A stretch of 64,000 nt of DNA, taken from assembly GCA_965644315.1 (NCBI GenBank), contig CBFFRQ010000052.1, positions 124,001-188,000 on the forward strand, in the 5' to 3' direction. Shown here piece by piece: positions 62,029-64,000 of this stretch. Position 1 is the first letter of the stretch, and the number at the start of each line of letters is the position of its first letter. The notes beneath the pieces are model-generated. The model was not told the origin of the DNA. It did not search any database and worked only from the letters and a program-made list of their open reading frames with translations. Made by a program: the position numbers and the translations under genes. This DNA is from Caecitellus pseudoparvulus (taxonomy: Eukaryota; Bigyra: Bicosoecida).

Positions 62029-62704
62029 GTCAAGCCGTTTCCAGCACAACTCAGTGCGTCGAACTGGTGCTTCCTGCCACCCTCCCGCTGAGAGGGTCTG
62101 GGTGCGGGCGCTGCCTCCAACCCACACTCCTCTCTATCACCGTCTGGCAGCAGCAAACGAGGACTGCCCCGCTCACTGCGGCAAGGCAGTGTGCCCTAGC
62201 TCCCCTGGCTCGCGCTTTCGATCTGAGCGCCGATCGCGGGGTGCCTCGGCTCGTCACCAGAGCACGCTGTGCAGCATGAGTGGAACCTTCCCAGAAAGTG
62301 GACATAGCTGTTATCGGGCGCCTGGGGGATTTATGGTTTGCCCAACTTTCACTTCTGGGCGGGGAGGCTGAGTTGCGGAAATTGCTGCCACTTCCAACCT
62401 TTACCATTCATACAACCCGGCCCACAATGAGGCCTTGGAGCGTCCTGCCGTGGTGCGGATGAAAGCAGCTCCATCAATGTTGAAAGGGCATCTTTTCATG
62501 CCAAGGTGCCGCGCCCATAGGGTTTGGGTTGCCCGGCAGTGGGAAAGGCAGTGCACAGCATTGGCCTGCCGCCAGGCGCTTGCAATGCTGTACGACACAC
62601 TACTTTCCACACAACTTCAAAGCGACCCTCCAGATCCCCTTTGACGTGGCTGCTTCTGCCTCGTTCCCCAGTGTTCCCCGAGGGTGCTCTTCCCGACACA
62701 CACC
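62029..62704. other. Divergent intergenic region (676 bp)
   Basis: This lies between the dual-specificity phosphatase (minus) and aconitase (plus). It contains a perfect element at 62374-62384 and a possible 33-codon N-terminal extension of the phosphatase up to 62127. No RNA gene or convincing extra exon was seen. Confidence 0.45.
62374..62384 (-). promoter_or_regulatory. CAATTTCCGCA element in the phosphatase/aconitase promoter
   Basis: This is a perfect 11-mer, about 320 nt from the aconitase start and 345 nt from the phosphatase start. It could serve either gene if the 5' UTRs are long or contain introns. Confidence 0.35.
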
Positions 62705-64000
62705 ATGCTGGCGTCTCGTGCCTCTGCCGCGGCTGCGGTGCGTGCCTCAGCCTTTCTGCGGGCGCCCCGCTGCGTGCTCGCGTCACGCCTCTCAGGGCAC
62801 ATATGTGATGCATGTTGTCGCTCCGCTTCGCCCCCTGCGCAGGCCCTGTCCCGTGGCGCTCGGTGAGTGCTGCGCCGCGCGCGGGCACAGCGTATTGCTG
62901 CAGTGCCGGCGGGAATACCATGCACTGCACCCGCACACGCCGCCCCCGCCCCCGTGCAGGTCCATGTCTGCCACCCCTCTGTCAGTGCTGGACCCAGCTG
63001 GCAGCCCCACCATCGAGGCGACGTACAAGTCCATGGCTGACAAGCTGGAGGTGCGTGTCGTCTGCGCCGGCGGCAATTGACGTGGCACGGCTCACCCTGC
63101 CCCACGCCTCTCGCGCTCTCTGCCTGTGCAGGTGGTGCGCAAGAACCTGAACCGCCCCCTGACCCTGAGCGAGAAGATCGTGTACGGCCATCTGGATGAC
63201 GCCGAGCAGGTGCCCGTGCGCGGCGAGACGTACTTGAAGCTGCGCCCAGACCGCGTGGCCATGCAGGATGCCACTGCGCAGATGGCTGTGCTGCAGTTCA
63301 TCAGCTCCGGCCTGCCCAAGGTGGCTGTGCCCTCCACCATCCACTGTGATCACTTGATCGCCGCCGAGAAGGGCTCCTCCGCCGACCTCGCCGCTGCCTC
63401 CGAGGCCAACAAGGAGGTGTACGACTTCCTGTCCACCGCCGGCGCCAAGTTCGGCATCGGCTTCTGGAAGCCCGGCTCCGGCATCATCCACCAGATCGTC
63501 CTGGAGAACTACGCCTTCCCCGGCGGCCTCATGATCGGCACGGACTCCCACACGCCCAACGCGGGCGGCCTGGGCATGTGCGCCGTGGGTGTCGGCGGTG
63601 CCGATGCCGTGGACGTCATGGCCGGCCTGCCCTGGGAGCTCAAGGCCCCCAAGGTCATCGGCGTGAACCTCACCGGCAAGCTGTCTGGCTGGACCTCCGC
63701 CAAGGACGTCATCCTCAAGGTTGCCGACGTGCTGACCGTGAAGGGTGGCACCGGCGCCATCGTCGAGTACTTCGGCGAGGGCGTGGAGTCCATCTCCTGC
63801 ACTGGCATGGGCACCATCTGCAACATGGGTGCTGAGATCGGCGCCACCTGCTCCACCTTCCCCTACACTGCCAGCATGGCTGACTACCTGAAGGCCACCA
63901 AGCGCGCCGACATCGCCAACGCCGCTGACACGTACAAGGACATGCTGGCACCTGATGCCGGCGCCGAGTACGACCAGATCATCGAGATCAACCTGTCTGA
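62705..64000 (+). CDS. ACO: Mitochondrial aconitate hydratase, 5' part
   Basis: Exons 62705-62862, 62960-63050 and 63132 onward; the gene runs off the window end, leaving about 372 codons. The start [20 protein letters not shown] is a typical mitochondrial presequence. The mature part is strongly conserved: [96 protein letters not shown] and the final DQIIEINLS. Aconitase interconverts citrate and isocitrate in the TCA cycle with a 4Fe-4S cluster; the first cluster Cys lies beyond the window. Third codon positions are almost all C or G, more extreme than in neighbours, consistent with high expression. A short GT-free segment in exon 1 ([12 protein letters not shown]) may hide another tiny intron. 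Confidence 0.93.

Noticed and set aside
1-64000. tRNA, rRNA or CRISPR elements
   Set aside because: I looked for T-arm GTTCGAANCC-like boxes, cloverleaf ends and spaced direct repeats and found none that hold together.

Overview
This window is nuclear DNA from a GC-rich, gene-dense microbial eukaryote. The evidence is direct: most genes are split by short spliceosomal introns, and the products are typical of eukaryotes (TBP, PWP1, an ESCRT-III/Snf7 protein, a NIMA-type kinase, a U-box protein, a mitochondrial carrier, a PRA1 protein). I rebuilt 55 introns from reading frame and protein homology. Nearly all are 61-139 nt, and about half (28) begin GTGCGT. The combination of GC-rich short introns, a single-domain voltage-gated cation channel and very large modular calcium-binding proteins suggests a unicellular protist, perhaps an alga. 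The sequence alone does not fix the lineage, and no plastid-specific gene is visible.

Layout. Positions 1-3035 hold the 3' end of an acyl-CoA thioesterase, a coiled-coil protein and dCMP deaminase. Positions 3214-8533 encode one 1751-residue electron-transfer protein (two DOMON domains, cytochrome b561, cytochrome b5, flavin reductase). Next come bacterial-type ribosomal protein S17 and a tiny unknown ORF, then a ~9.4 kb gene (10413-19833) for a 3068-residue protein built from ten EF-hand/WYN modules. Positions 20311-25585 hold an ornithine-type mitochondrial carrier, a coiled-coil protein, a RING-like protein and a tail-anchored-looking coiled-coil protein. Positions 25621-36147 hold a single-pass membrane protein, a Snf7/CHMP protein, TMEM234, an ABC-class ATPase with an RG-rich head, an ABHD-type hydrolase and an aspartyl/asparaginyl beta-hydroxylase. 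Positions 36154-47781 hold a voltage-gated channel with a C2 tail, a LOG-like phosphoribohydrolase, a U-box protein, PWP1, a small TM/RG protein and a DEAD-box helicase.

Positions 47938-53285 contain a carnitine acyltransferase followed by a ~950 bp tandem duplication. The duplication has created an in-frame chimeric gene between the acyltransferase and its downstream membrane-protein neighbour. Positions 53379-64000 hold TBP, a PRA1 protein, a NEK kinase, a fused phosphoglycerate dehydrogenase-phosphoserine aminotransferase, a dual-specificity phosphatase and the 5' part of mitochondrial aconitase.

Genes alternate strand often and are not in operons. Several convergent pairs leave only 6-35 bp between stop codons. 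A short element related to CAATTTCCGCA recurs just upstream of start codons or inside first introns, and is the best candidate for an undescribed regulatory signal here. Metabolically the genes touch mitochondrial and fatty-acid metabolism (carnitine acyltransferase, aconitase, carrier, S17, thioesterase), serine synthesis and calcium handling. They look like ordinary neighbours rather than a pathway cluster.
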